Origin: Lawsonibacter sp.
GTDB lineage: Bacteria > Bacillota > Clostridia > Oscillospirales > Oscillospiraceae
DNA length: 64,000 nucleotides
NCBI GenBank assembly: GCA_022791995.1
Contig: JAAWAD010000043.1
Location: forward strand, 1 to 64,000
Reading direction: 5' to 3'
Part shown: positions 1 through 8,491 of the stretch, piece by piece
How positions within the stretch are numbered: the stretch's first letter is position 1
Layout: every line of letters begins with the position of its first letter
Program-made: the position numbers and the translations under genes
The notes under the pieces: model-generated
What the model was told of the DNA's origin: nothing
Databases searched by the model: none
Seen by the model: the letters and a program-made list of their open reading frames with translations, nothing else

Positions 1-64
1 ATACCTTCCTCAAAAGGGAAACGGCTACCGCAAGGTTTTTGACTATTGGTGGACGCTGTATTAA
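1..64 (+). CDS. 3' end of an unidentified CDS entering from the left edge (partial)
   Basis: Frame 2 reads ..YLPQKGNGYRKVFDYWWTLY* with TAA at 62-64; too short to identify. Confidence 0.3.
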   Translation, partial: YLPQKGNGYRKVFDYWWTLY

Positions 65-257
65 AGAAAATTCCATTGCAAATGAGTAAAAGTCTCAGCT
101 ATACAAAGTTGGAGCAAAACTGTGTAAAACAGCTTTTCCCACCCTTTCCCACAAGCGAAATTTTGGTGGGAAAAATGTGGGAAAGCATTTGTATATTTTG
201 TGATATTGCAGCAAATAACTACAATTAAATACAGCATGTTGTGTATTTGGAGTCTAG

Positions 258-320
258 TATCAAGACGAGGCCCGCCACGGCAAGGCGTTTGAGGGCCTGC
301 TGAAGCGCTACTTTGGCTAA
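258..320 (+). pseudogene. C-terminal remnant of a reverse-rubrerythrin/NADH peroxidase-type gene
   Basis: Reads YQDEARHGKAFEGLLKRYFG* (stop 318-320), typical of rubrerythrin C-termini; frame closed upstream by TAG at 255-257. Confidence 0.6.
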
Positions 321-436
321 ACTGCCCACGGGCCCCAAATGCAAACCAACGAAGCGTTTGGGAGAGGACGAACATCGAAGTGAATGAGCTTTTGTGCCTG
401 CGCAAAGGCGAATGATACGAAGATTGTGAGGACAAT

Positions 437-592
437 ATGGATAAGTATGTCTGCCCCTGCGGTTACGTCTATGACCCCGCCGTCGGCGACCCTGACAACG
501 GAATTGCCCCCGGCACCCCCTGGGAACAGGTTCCCGACAGTTGGGTCTGCCCCACCTGCGGCCTGGGCAAGGACGTGTTTGAAAAGGAGTAA
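437..592 (+). CDS. Rubredoxin (51 aa)
   Basis: [51 protein letters not shown]; two CxxCG-type iron ligand pairs; absent from ORF track because it is <60 aa. Confidence 0.93.
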   Translation: MDKYVCPCGYVYDPAVGDPDNGIAPGTPWEQVPDSWVCPTCGLGKDVFEKE

Positions 593-614
593 GCCGCATA
601 CCGTTAAGCGTTTA

Positions 615-648
615 AGAGAGGGAAACGGGGAAGTCCGTTTCCCTCTCT
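615..648 (+). terminator. Rho-independent terminator after rubredoxin
   Basis: 14-bp arms agagagggaaacgg / ccgtttccctctct. Confidence 0.7.
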
Positions 649-688
649 ATTTGATCCAATGCTTTTTCTGAACGAAATATGTACGGGG

Positions 689-720
689 AAAGGGGCAGCA
701 CACCGATGTGCTGCCCCTTT
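689..720 (-). terminator. Rho-independent terminator for ispE
   Basis: aaaggggcagcaca-ccga-tgtgctgcccctt t stem at the ispE stop. Confidence 0.7.
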
Positions 721-1573
721 ACATTATTGTCTGGACCAAGAATACCTCTCGGCTGAAGTCTCTCAGGCGCTCCGCCGCCTCTTGGGCGGGAGAAATAGCG
801 TCAAAAAGGCCGAAGGCAGTGGGGCCTGTGCCGCTCATGCTGGCTCCCAGGGCGCCGCACTGGATCAGGGCATTTTTGATCTGGGCCACCCGGAGCTGCT
901 GACGGTGGGGGAGGGCGTCCTCGAAGACGTTGTACATTCGCCGGGCGACTCCGTGGAGGTCCCCTGCCCGGAGGGCCTCCAAAGCCCCTCGGGTATCGGG
1001 CCGGCAGCGCAAGCGAACGTGATCGATGCGGGCGAAGAGCTCCGGGGTGGACACAGAGAACTCTGGCTTGCATACCACCGCCCAGCATTTCGGCAGGGGG
1101 GACAGAGGGGTAAGGATCTCACCCCGTCCCTCCGCCAGGGCGGTGCCCCCCAAAACGCAGTAGGGCACATCAGAGCCCACCTGTTCCCCCAGCCTGGCCA
1201 GCTCCAGGGGGGTGAAGGGCTCTCTCTCCTGGGCATTCAGCGCCCGGAGGACGGCGGCGGCGTCGCTGCTCCCCCCGGCCATCCCGGCGCACACCGGAAT
1301 ATGCTTTTCGATAGAGATGTTCAGCCCCTGGCGCGCCTGGCCCAATGCTTTCCAGAAGCAGATGGCGGCAGCGGCGGCCAGGTTCCGTTCGCCGGTGGGC
1401 AGAAAGGACAAACTGGTCTGTACCCGCAGTTCAGCGTCCCCCCGCTTCTCCAGGCGGAGGACGTCCGCCAGGGTGATGGACTGCATCAGCATCTGCATGT
1501 TGTGATAGCCGTCCGGCCGCTTCCCCTGCACGTCCAGGGTCAGATTCAGCTTTCCGTAGGCCTGGACCTCCAT
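719..1573 (-). CDS. ispE: 4-diphosphocytidyl-2-C-methyl-D-erythritol kinase
   Basis: MEVQAYGKLNLTLDVQGKRPDGYHNMQMLMQSI..., PVCAGMAGGSSDAAAVLRALN GHMP kinase motif; SD AAGGAGGG 7 nt before ATG at 1573. Confidence 0.93.
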   Translation of the reverse strand: MEVQAYGKLNLTLDVQGKRPDGYHNMQMLMQSITLADVLRLEKRGDAELRVQTSLSFLPTGERNLAAAAAICFWKALGQARQGLNISIEKHIPVCAGMAGGSSDAAAVLRALNAQEREPFTPLELARLGEQVGSDVPYCVLGGTALAEGRGEILTPLSPLPKCWAVVCKPEFSVSTPELFARIDHVRLRCRPDTRGALEALRAGDLHGVARRMYNVFEDALPHRQQLRVAQIKNALIQCGALGASMSGTGPTAFGLFDAISPAQEAAERLRDFSREVFLVQTIM

Positions 1574-1595
1574 GGAAGCGCCCTCCTTTTCCATG

Positions 1596-2882
1596 CTACA
1601 CTCGTATTTTCCGCGCCTCCAGATAGAAGCGCTTGTCGTTGGCCTGTCCCACGGAGAAGCTTTTCAGCGGAAACGCGCCGTCCCGGATGACTGTGGGGAA
1701 CAGGGTTTCCTTGCCGATAGAAGGCAGAAGGAAGACCAGCGTCTCTGGCCGCTGAGCCAGCTTCCGCGCCGTGTCCTCTCCGTGGATGTAATCCACGCGG
1801 GCCTGAGGGTGTTTGGACAGATAGTCATCCAAAAAGTATTGTAACTCCCCGGTGTAGGTGAGGCGGTCAGGGGAGAGAATGGCCACCTCGCCTTCGCCCT
1901 CATTGTGAATGTAAGGGAAGCACATAGCCTTGCCCCGCAGGGATTGGTCCAGCCGGAACCCCATAACGGCGTTGGGCTCAAAGCGGCACAGGGCGTCCAA
2001 TGCTTTCAGGGGCTCCACACCGAAGACGACCCGGTGGATGGGCAGAAACTCCACTGCCGGGTCATATAGGTTGACCAGCTCCACCAGAGCGTGCCGGGAG
2101 GGCAGAGTGGGCCACTGCTCCGGGGTGGTGAGGCGCTTGCGCCGTTCATAGTGCTCCTTGGCGGCGGCCAGGGAGTGGTTGCCGTCGCCCACAGCAAAGA
2201 GAAGGCCGTCCTGCTCCTGGTTTGCCCTCTCCTGTATGGCCAGGAGAGCCTGGGTAACCTGCTCCAGATGGGACTGATTCAGTTTCCAGCCCCGGAGATG
2301 TCCCCCATCCTCCATCAGCTCAAAGTCATAGAGGCGCTCCATTGCCTCCGTCTGCTCCGCCAGGGGCTCCAGAAGTGTTTTTTTCGGGTCATCGACCAGA
2401 AGCATGGCGTGGGGCAGCTCTACCGGGGCGTTTTTTCGTACCGAGACCCGGGGAGGGATGCGGGACATGACAGTTCCCTCCGTGGCCCGGATGGCGGAGG
2501 CAGAGCCCGGCTCATAGTTGTACTGCTCCAAGTCAGCCATCCCAATCAGGCCCCGGCGGACTTTGCCGCTGTGCAGAGTTCGTTCCACATAGATCATGCT
2601 GTTGGGGATAGTACGGAACCGGTTCTCCCGCAGGTAGCGGGTCATGGTGTTGTTGACTTCCATCACGTCGGTTTCCACACTGGGGCCCTCCAAACAGCTT
2701 TCCGGCAGAATCAGCCGCAGGGAGGAGGGGGCCCGCCCCACCCGTTCCTCCACCCGCTGCCAGTACTCGGGCTGGGAGGTGTACTGGTCGCAGGCCACAA
2801 CGCTCCACAGGGACAGGTCGCAGTCCTGCGGCAGGAGAATATCCGCAGGCTGGAAGGGAAGGTTGTCAAAGGTATGTGTCAT
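1596..2882 (-). CDS. DUF1015 family protein
   Basis: FQPADILLPQ...SVVACDQYTSQPEYW..., LLFAVGDGNHSLAAAKEHYE typical of DUF1015. Confidence 0.85.
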   Translation of the reverse strand: MTHTFDNLPFQPADILLPQDCDLSLWSVVACDQYTSQPEYWQRVEERVGRAPSSLRLILPESCLEGPSVETDVMEVNNTMTRYLRENRFRTIPNSMIYVERTLHSGKVRRGLIGMADLEQYNYEPGSASAIRATEGTVMSRIPPRVSVRKNAPVELPHAMLLVDDPKKTLLEPLAEQTEAMERLYDFELMEDGGHLRGWKLNQSHLEQVTQALLAIQERANQEQDGLLFAVGDGNHSLAAAKEHYERRKRLTTPEQWPTLPSRHALVELVNLYDPAVEFLPIHRVVFGVEPLKALDALCRFEPNAVMGFRLDQSLRGKAMCFPYIHNEGEGEVAILSPDRLTYTGELQYFLDDYLSKHPQARVDYIHGEDTARKLAQRPETLVFLLPSIGKETLFPTVIRDGAFPLKSFSVGQANDKRFYLEARKIRV

Positions 2883-2888
2883 AGCTTG

Positions 2889-3227
2889 TCACTCATTTCC
2901 TGATATCAGTCGATCACCGGGGTGAAAGTCCCTAGGGTCCCGGTCCCCCACCCAAAAAGCGTAGCTGCCCCCGAAGGGGCCGTCGGCGCTGGCCCGGTCG
3001 GGCTGGACGAACTCCTTCGGCGTTTTGGAGGGCTGCTCAATCTGCTGGATGGTGCAGGGAAAGCGCTGTCCGTCCGTGGTGACGCAGGTCACCTGATCCC
3101 CGGCCCGGACCGTTCCCGCGGTCACCTGACCGGTGACCACCACGCCGTGGCCTTTGATTCGGAAGATGTCGTCAATGCGGAAAGAAAAGGGCTCCGCCTT
3201 CTTTTTTCCAAATCCAAATAGGCCCAT
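2889..3227 (-). CDS. Stand-alone EF-Tu domain II-like beta-barrel protein
   Basis: FRIDDIFRIKGHGVVVTGQVTAGTVRAGDQV resembles translation factor domain 2; no G-domain present. Confidence 0.7.
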   Translation of the reverse strand: MGLFGFGKKKAEPFSFRIDDIFRIKGHGVVVTGQVTAGTVRAGDQVTCVTTDGQRFPCTIQQIEQPSKTPKEFVQPDRASADGPFGGSYAFWVGDRDPRDFHPGDRLISGNE

Positions 3228-3829
3228 CAGTTCAGCGCTCCCTTGATGGCGGCCAGCAGGTCGGGGAAGTCCTCGAAGGCGGGCAGCTCGGGGTGGGCCT
3301 CTTTAATGGCCTGGGTGGATTTGAAGAGGAAGCCGGCGCGGCTGGCCTGAATCATAGCCAAGTCGTTGAAGCTGTCCCCGGCGGCGATGGTGTCATAGCC
3401 GATGGACTGGAGAGCCTTCACTGTGGTCAGCTTGGACTGGGGGCAGCGCATCTGGTGCCGGAGAATTTCCCCATTTTCAGCGACCTCCAGGGTGTTGCAG
3501 AGCAGAGTGGGCCAGCCCAGTTTTTTCATCAGGGGCTTGGCAAACTGCTCAAAGGTATCGCTGAGGATCACCACCTGGGTGAGAGAGCGCAGCTCATCCA
3601 GAAACTCCTTTGCGCCGGGCAGAGGGTCGATCTTCGCAATGACCGCCTGGATTTCCTTCAGTCCCAGGCCGTGCTCCTTTAAGACGCCCAGCCGCCACCG
3701 CATCAGCTTGTCATAGTCGGGTTCGTCCCGGGTTGTGCGTCGCAGCTCCGGGATACCGCTGGTTTCTGAAAAGGCAATCCAGATTTCCGGGACCAGGACG
3801 CCCTCCATATCAAGACAGACAATATTCAT
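3227..3829 (-). CDS. thrH: ThrH-like HAD phosphoserine phosphatase / homoserine phosphotransferase
   Basis: MNIVCLDMEGVLVPEIWIAFSETSGIPELRRTTRDEPDYDKLM..., VVILSDTFEQF, AAGDSFNDLAMI HAD motifs. Confidence 0.85.
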   Translation of the reverse strand: MNIVCLDMEGVLVPEIWIAFSETSGIPELRRTTRDEPDYDKLMRWRLGVLKEHGLGLKEIQAVIAKIDPLPGAKEFLDELRSLTQVVILSDTFEQFAKPLMKKLGWPTLLCNTLEVAENGEILRHQMRCPQSKLTTVKALQSIGYDTIAAGDSFNDLAMIQASRAGFLFKSTQAIKEAHPELPAFEDFPDLLAAIKGALN

Positions 3830-5022
3830 GATGGGCTCTCCTCTCTTCCCTGCTTTCGTCTCAAATTGGTCAAGAAATTGTCCATCCGGGCTACCGACTC
3901 GGCGATGTCCTTCATGGAGGCGGCGTAGCAGGCGCGGACATAGCCCTCTCCGCCAAGGCCGAACGCGTTGCCTGGAATAACGGCCACCTTTTCCTCCAAA
4001 AGGAAGCGCTCGCAGAACTCCTCGCTGGTCAGACCGGAGGAACGGATATCGGGAAATACGTAAAAGGCCCCCTTAGGCTCAAAGCAGCTCAGGCCGATGC
4101 GGTTCAGATTTTCCACCAGGTACCGGCGGCGGCGGTCGTATTCCTCCCGCATGTGCTCAATGTCGCCATCCCCGTTGCGCATTGCCTCCACGGCGGCGTA
4201 TTGACTGGTGGTGGGGGCGGACATGATGCCGAATTGATGCAGTTTTGTCATAGCGGCGATGATGGGCTTGGGGGCGCAGACGTAGCCCATGCGCCAGCCC
4301 GTCATGGCGTGGCTTTTGGAGAAACCATTCACCACAATCGTGCGGTCATAGAGCTCTGTCAGGTTGGCCGGGGAGACATGGCGGCGGCCATAGGTCAGCT
4401 CAGCGTAAATCTCGTCGGAGATGACTGTGATGCCGGTATCCCGCAGCACCTCTGCGATGGACTCCAAATCCTTGCGCTCCATCGTGCCGCCGGTGGGGTT
4501 GCTGGGGAAGGGCAGCACCAGTACCTTGGTTTTCTCGGTGATGGCTCCGCGCAGCTCCTCCGGGGTAAGGCGGAACTGGTTTTCCGCCTTTAATGTCAAA
4601 TATCTGGGTACCCCTCCAGCCATTTCCGCCAGAGGGCCATAGCAGACGAAGGAGGGGGTGGGAACAATGACCTCGTCCCCGGGGTTGATCAAAACTCGCA
4701 AGGCCAGGTCGATGGCCTCGCTGCCGCCCACTGTGACCAGAATCTGGCCGGCGTAGTCGTATTGCAGATCAAACCGGCGGGCCAGATAGGCGGCGATCTC
4801 CCGGCGCAGCTGAAGCATACCGGCGTTGGAGGTATATTTGGTGTGCCCACGCTCCAGAGAGTAGATACCCGCGTCCCGGATATGCCATGGAGTGACAAAA
4901 TCCGGCTCTCCGATGCCAAGGGAGATAGCGTCAGTCATCTCCTCCAGGATGTCGAAAAACTTTCGGATCCCGGACGGCTTGATATTCTGAATCTTTTCGT
5001 TGAGGATATTGTCGTAATTCAT
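3826..5022 (-). CDS. PLP-dependent class I/II aminotransferase
   Basis: ISLGIGEPDFVTPWHI, LVLPFPSNPTGG, NGFSKSHAMTGWRMGY PLP lysine motif. Confidence 0.92.
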   Translation of the reverse strand: MNYDNILNEKIQNIKPSGIRKFFDILEEMTDAISLGIGEPDFVTPWHIRDAGIYSLERGHTKYTSNAGMLQLRREIAAYLARRFDLQYDYAGQILVTVGGSEAIDLALRVLINPGDEVIVPTPSFVCYGPLAEMAGGVPRYLTLKAENQFRLTPEELRGAITEKTKVLVLPFPSNPTGGTMERKDLESIAEVLRDTGITVISDEIYAELTYGRRHVSPANLTELYDRTIVVNGFSKSHAMTGWRMGYVCAPKPIIAAMTKLHQFGIMSAPTTSQYAAVEAMRNGDGDIEHMREEYDRRRRYLVENLNRIGLSCFEPKGAFYVFPDIRSSGLTSEEFCERFLLEEKVAVIPGNAFGLGGEGYVRACYAASMKDIAESVARMDNFLTNLRRKQGREESPS

Positions 5023-5498
5023 ACGAAGATATACTCCCTTTCCTCGGGCTCCTGGGGACGGAAGACCAGGTGCTTCTCCTTGTATTTTTTCAGGATAAAG
5101 TGGGTGGCCGTACCGGTGACGCCCTGAATAGGGGCCAGGCGGGCGCCCACAAACTGGGCCACCTCCCGCAGGGTCCGGCCGGAAATGATGACCGTCAGGT
5201 CGAAGGAGCCGCTCATCAGATACATGCTCTCCACCTCGTCATACTGGTAGATCCGTTCGGCGATGCGGTCGAAGCCGTCAATGGACTGGGGGGTGACGTT
5301 GACCTCGATCAGGGCCGTGACCGTCTCCTTCCGTACCCGGTCCCAGTCCACAATGGCCTTATAGCCCAGAATGACCCGTTCCTTTTCATATCTTTGAATG
5401 ACCGCCCGGACCTCTTCCTCCGGCTTTCCGACCGCCGAGGCCAACTGGTCTATGCCCATGGTGCAGTCCTGCTCCAGCAATTCCAACAGCTGTTCCAT
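5019..5498 (-). CDS. Lrp/AsnC family transcriptional regulator
   Basis: MEQLLELLEQDCTMGIDQLASAVGKPEEEV HTH plus RAM-like C-terminus; start trimmed from the 211-aa ORF; ATGA overlap with the aminotransferase. Confidence 0.87.
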   Translation of the reverse strand: MEQLLELLEQDCTMGIDQLASAVGKPEEEVRAVIQRYEKERVILGYKAIVDWDRVRKETVTALIEVNVTPQSIDGFDRIAERIYQYDEVESMYLMSGSFDLTVIISGRTLREVAQFVGARLAPIQGVTGTATHFILKKYKEKHLVFRPQEPEEREYIFV

Positions 5499-5647
5499 AA
5501 AAACCTCCAAGGCTGTGAATTTGTGCCGCAGCGCGGCAGTTTTTTCTATTATACACGCAATGCGGAGGAAAAACAATCCCATTTCAACAATCCCGTTTCT
5601 TTTTCTGTAAGAGTACCGTGTGAGCCGCGGGCACCGGAAGATTCCCC

Positions 5648-5676
5648 TTGACACACAGGGCGGAATATGGTAGAAC
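5648..5676 (+). promoter_or_regulatory. Sigma-70-like promoter of rubrerythrin
   Basis: TTGACA (5648-5653) - 17 bp - TAGAAC (5671-5676). Confidence 0.55.
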
Positions 5677-5718
5677 GGATAGGTACAAAGCGCGAACTAT
5701 CCAAAACAGGAGGGTGCA

Positions 5719-6261
5719 GTGATGAGCAACAAATACGCAGGTACACAGACCGAAAAGAATTTGCAGGCTGCCTTTGCCGGGGAGTCTCAGGCGAGAAATA
5801 AGTATACATACTTTGCCTCCAAGGCCAAAAAAGAGGGTTTTGAGCAGATTGCGGCTCTGTTTCTCAAGACAGCGGACAACGAGAAGGAGCACGCCAAGAT
5901 GTGGTTCAAGGAACTGAGCGGCATCGGCGATACCGCTGCCAATCTGGCCGCCGCAGCCGAAGGCGAGAACTTCGAGTGGACAGATATGTATGAGGGCTTT
6001 GCCAAAACCGCCGAGGAGGAGGGCTTCCCGGAGCTGGCAGAAAAATTCCGCATGGTGGCGGCCATTGAGAAGCACCATGAGGAGCGCTATCGCGTCCTGC
6101 TGAAGAGCGTGGAGATGGCCCAGGTGTTTACCAGAAGCGAGGTCAAGGTGTGGGAGTGCCGCAACTGCGGTCACATCGTTGTAGGGATGAAGGCCCCGGA
6201 GACCTGTCCCGTCTGTGCCCATCCCCAGGCGTACTTTGAGATCAGCGCAGAGAATTATTGA
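5719..6261 (+). CDS. rbr: Rubrerythrin
   Basis: [34 protein letters not shown]... plus C-terminal rubredoxin-like [10 protein letters not shown]...[11 protein letters not shown]. Confidence 0.95.
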   Translation: MMSNKYAGTQTEKNLQAAFAGESQARNKYTYFASKAKKEGFEQIAALFLKTADNEKEHAKMWFKELSGIGDTAANLAAAAEGENFEWTDMYEGFAKTAEEEGFPELAEKFRMVAAIEKHHEERYRVLLKSVEMAQVFTRSEVKVWECRNCGHIVVGMKAPETCPVCAHPQAYFEISAENY

Positions 6262-6276
6262 CGCAGAGAAGGAAAG

Positions 6277-6306
6277 AAGCTGCCCGGTTTTGACGCCGGG
6301 CAGCTT
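6277..6306 (+). terminator. Rho-independent terminator of rbr
   Basis: aagctgcccgg / ccgggcagctt followed by TTTT. Confidence 0.75.
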
Positions 6307-6307
6307 T

Positions 6308-6784
6308 TTATGTCCTGCGGTAGACGAGATAGCGGAAGCAGAGCCCCTGCTCCTCCTGGACGGGTTCCTCCGCTGTGAGGCGCCATTCCGGCCTCTGGTC
6401 CAGGTTGGGGAACCAGCAGTCGGCGGGGAAGGCGGCCTCCACCTTCGTCACATAGGCAGTGTCGCACCGGTCCAGCAAAGCCTGATAGACTGACGCCCCG
6501 CCGATTACAAAGGCGTCCTCCGGCGCTGCGGTCAGCAGTGCTTCTAGGTCCTGGAAAACCTCCGTCCCCTCCGGGGCAAAGGCCGGGTCTCGGGAGAGGA
6601 TCAGGTTCCGCCGTCCCTTCAGGGGTTTTTCGCCGGGAAAGGTGGCGAGGGTCTTCCGGCCCAGAATGACCGGATGGCCCAGGGTGAGGGACCGGAACCG
6701 CTTCAAATCCTGGGAGAGGTAAAAGAGCTGATCCCCATTCAATCCAATCGCCCAGTTTTGGTCCACAGCAACAATCAGGTTCAT
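6308..6784 (-). CDS. folA: Dihydrofolate reductase
   Basis: MNLIVAVDQNWAIGLNGDQLFYLSQDLKRFRSLTLGHPVILGRKTLATFPGEKPLKGRRNLILSRDP. Confidence 0.95.
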   Translation of the reverse strand: MNLIVAVDQNWAIGLNGDQLFYLSQDLKRFRSLTLGHPVILGRKTLATFPGEKPLKGRRNLILSRDPAFAPEGTEVFQDLEALLTAAPEDAFVIGGASVYQALLDRCDTAYVTKVEAAFPADCWFPNLDQRPEWRLTAEEPVQEEQGLCFRYLVYRRT

Positions 6785-6796
6785 CTGTTTATCCCC

Positions 6797-7627
6797 CTAC
6801 ACCGCCACGGGAATTTTTTCCTCCAGGGGGTGGGCCTGATAGTCCTCCAGCTTTACGCTGTCCGGGGTGAAGGCGTAGAAGTCGGTGACAGCGGGATCCA
6901 GCGTAAATTTGGGGGCGTCATAGGGGGTGCGGGAGAGGAGCTCCTCCACCACAGGGACATGGCGGTCATAGATGTGGCAGTCGGCGATGACATGGACCAG
7001 CTCCCCGGCCTGGAGGCCGGAGACCTGGGCCAGCATGTGGAGGAGGACGGCGTACTGCATCACGTTCCAGCCGTTGGCGGTGAGCATGTCCTGGGAACGC
7101 TGGTTCAGAATGCCGTTCAGGGTGTTTCCTGACACGTTGAAGGTCATAGACCAGGCGCAGGGGTACAGGGCCATCTCGTTCAGGTCGTGGTGGTTGTACA
7201 GGCTGGTGAGGATGCGCCGGGAGGCGGGGTCGTGCTTCAGGTCCCACAGAACCTTATCCACTTGGTCTATCTCCCCCTGGGGGTAGGAATGCTTCACCCC
7301 CAGCTGGTAGCCGTAGGCCTTGCCGATGGAGCCGGACTCGTCCGCCCAGGCGTCCCACACATGGCTGTTCAGGTCCTTCACATTGTTGGACTTCCGCTGC
7401 CAGATCCACAGCAGCTCGTCCACGGCGGACTTTAAAAACTGTTTCCGCACCGTGAGGATGGGGAACTCCTGGCGCAGATCGTACCGGTTGACCACACCGA
7501 ACAGCTTGATGGTGTGGGCGGGGGCCCCGTCTTCCCAATGGGGACGGACGGGCAGAGCCGTGTCCCACACGCCCTGCCGGAGGATGTCTCTGCAATTCTG
7601 GATAAATACCTGATCGGCGTAGCTCAT
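6797..7627 (-). CDS. thyA: Thymidylate synthase
   Basis: GVVNRYDLRQEFPILTVRKQFLKSAVDELLWIWQ..., ALYPCAWSMTFNVSGNTLNGILNQRSQDM. Confidence 0.95.
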   Translation of the reverse strand: MSYADQVFIQNCRDILRQGVWDTALPVRPHWEDGAPAHTIKLFGVVNRYDLRQEFPILTVRKQFLKSAVDELLWIWQRKSNNVKDLNSHVWDAWADESGSIGKAYGYQLGVKHSYPQGEIDQVDKVLWDLKHDPASRRILTSLYNHHDLNEMALYPCAWSMTFNVSGNTLNGILNQRSQDMLTANGWNVMQYAVLLHMLAQVSGLQAGELVHVIADCHIYDRHVPVVEELLSRTPYDAPKFTLDPAVTDFYAFTPDSVKLEDYQAHPLEEKIPVAV

Positions 7628-7710
7628 GGCAGATCTTCCTTTCTCCTGTGTATTGACTTATCATACCATAAATGAGGCTGGGGCGCAAGAAAAGAAAATG
7701 TAAAGCCCCC

Positions 7711-7739
7711 TTGACATCACATGTAAAGCGTGCTATACT
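7711..7739 (+). promoter_or_regulatory. Sigma-70 promoter of the HTH/membrane operon
   Basis: TTGACA (7711-7716) - 17 bp - TATACT (7734-7739). Confidence 0.75.
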
Positions 7740-7746
7740 CCATTTG

Positions 7747-7760
7747 TAAAGTGAACTTTA
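7747..7760. promoter_or_regulatory. Putative operator TAAAGT-GA-ACTTTA
   Basis: Perfect 6-2-6 dyad just downstream of the -10; two further TGTAAAG copies at about 7698-7705 and 7722-7729. Confidence 0.55.
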
Positions 7761-7820
7761 TAAAGCTCCGCCTTCGCCCGATGCAGGGCGCGGGGGGAGC
7801 GGTAGGAAAGGAGTGAGGGC

Positions 7821-8024
7821 GTGACCAATCGGATTGCGGAGCTGCGGAAACGCCGGAAAATCTCCCAGGCGGAGTTGGCCGACGCGGTGGAGGTCACCCG
7901 ACAGACCATCATTTCCCTGGAGAGTGGTCGGTACAACGCATCTCTGCTGTTGGCCCATAAGATTGCCCGGTACTTTGGGCTGACCATTGAGGAGGTTTTC
8001 TTGTTTGAGGAGGAGACAACATGA
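7821..8024 (+). CDS. Small Xre/Cro-type HTH regulator
   Basis: MTNRIAELRKRRKISQAELADAVEVTRQTIISLESGRYNASLLLAHKIARYFGLTIEEVFLFEEE. Confidence 0.92.
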   Translation: MTNRIAELRKRRKISQAELADAVEVTRQTIISLESGRYNASLLLAHKIARYFGLTIEEVFLFEEETT

Positions 8025-8437
8025 AGGATTTTTGGAAGAAAATATTCCCTTTTGTTATGATGGCGGCGGCCTTCGCTGTCTTTGCGGCGGTGGTCCTGTT
8101 GAAAAGCCAGCTGTCTGAACGGGGCTGTGCCGCCCTGTGTGCCCTGGGCGGTGTCCTGCTGGGCTTCGGAGCGGTGGGCCTCGTCCTGTCCGGCTGGAGA
8201 ATGACCCCGGAGCAGAAAAAGGAGATGGAGCGGGGGGAGACCGACGAGCGCAACGTGGCCATCCGGGAGAAGGCGGCCCTGTCCAGCTGGTACTGGACCC
8301 TGTATCTTCTGTGGGCGGCTTTTATGGTAATCGAAATCTTCGTAGGCGGCCTGTGGGGCGTGGCGGTGTCGGCGGTTATTGTGCTCCACTGTACCTTCTA
8401 CATGGTCAACATCTACCGCTGGAACAAGAAAATGTAA
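8021..8437 (+). CDS. Multi-TM membrane protein of unknown function (DER-motif)
   Basis: About four hydrophobic segments; GETDERNVAIREKAAL motif; ATGA overlap with the HTH gene. Confidence 0.8.
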   Translation: MKDFWKKIFPFVMMAAAFAVFAAVVLLKSQLSERGCAALCALGGVLLGFGAVGLVLSGWRMTPEQKKEMERGETDERNVAIREKAALSSWYWTLYLLWAAFMVIEIFVGGLWGVAVSAVIVLHCTFYMVNIYRWNKKM

Positions 8438-8491
8438 AAATGGGCAGCGGGCGGCCTTCGCTGTCTGCTCCATCACAAGGGAGGAATTATT

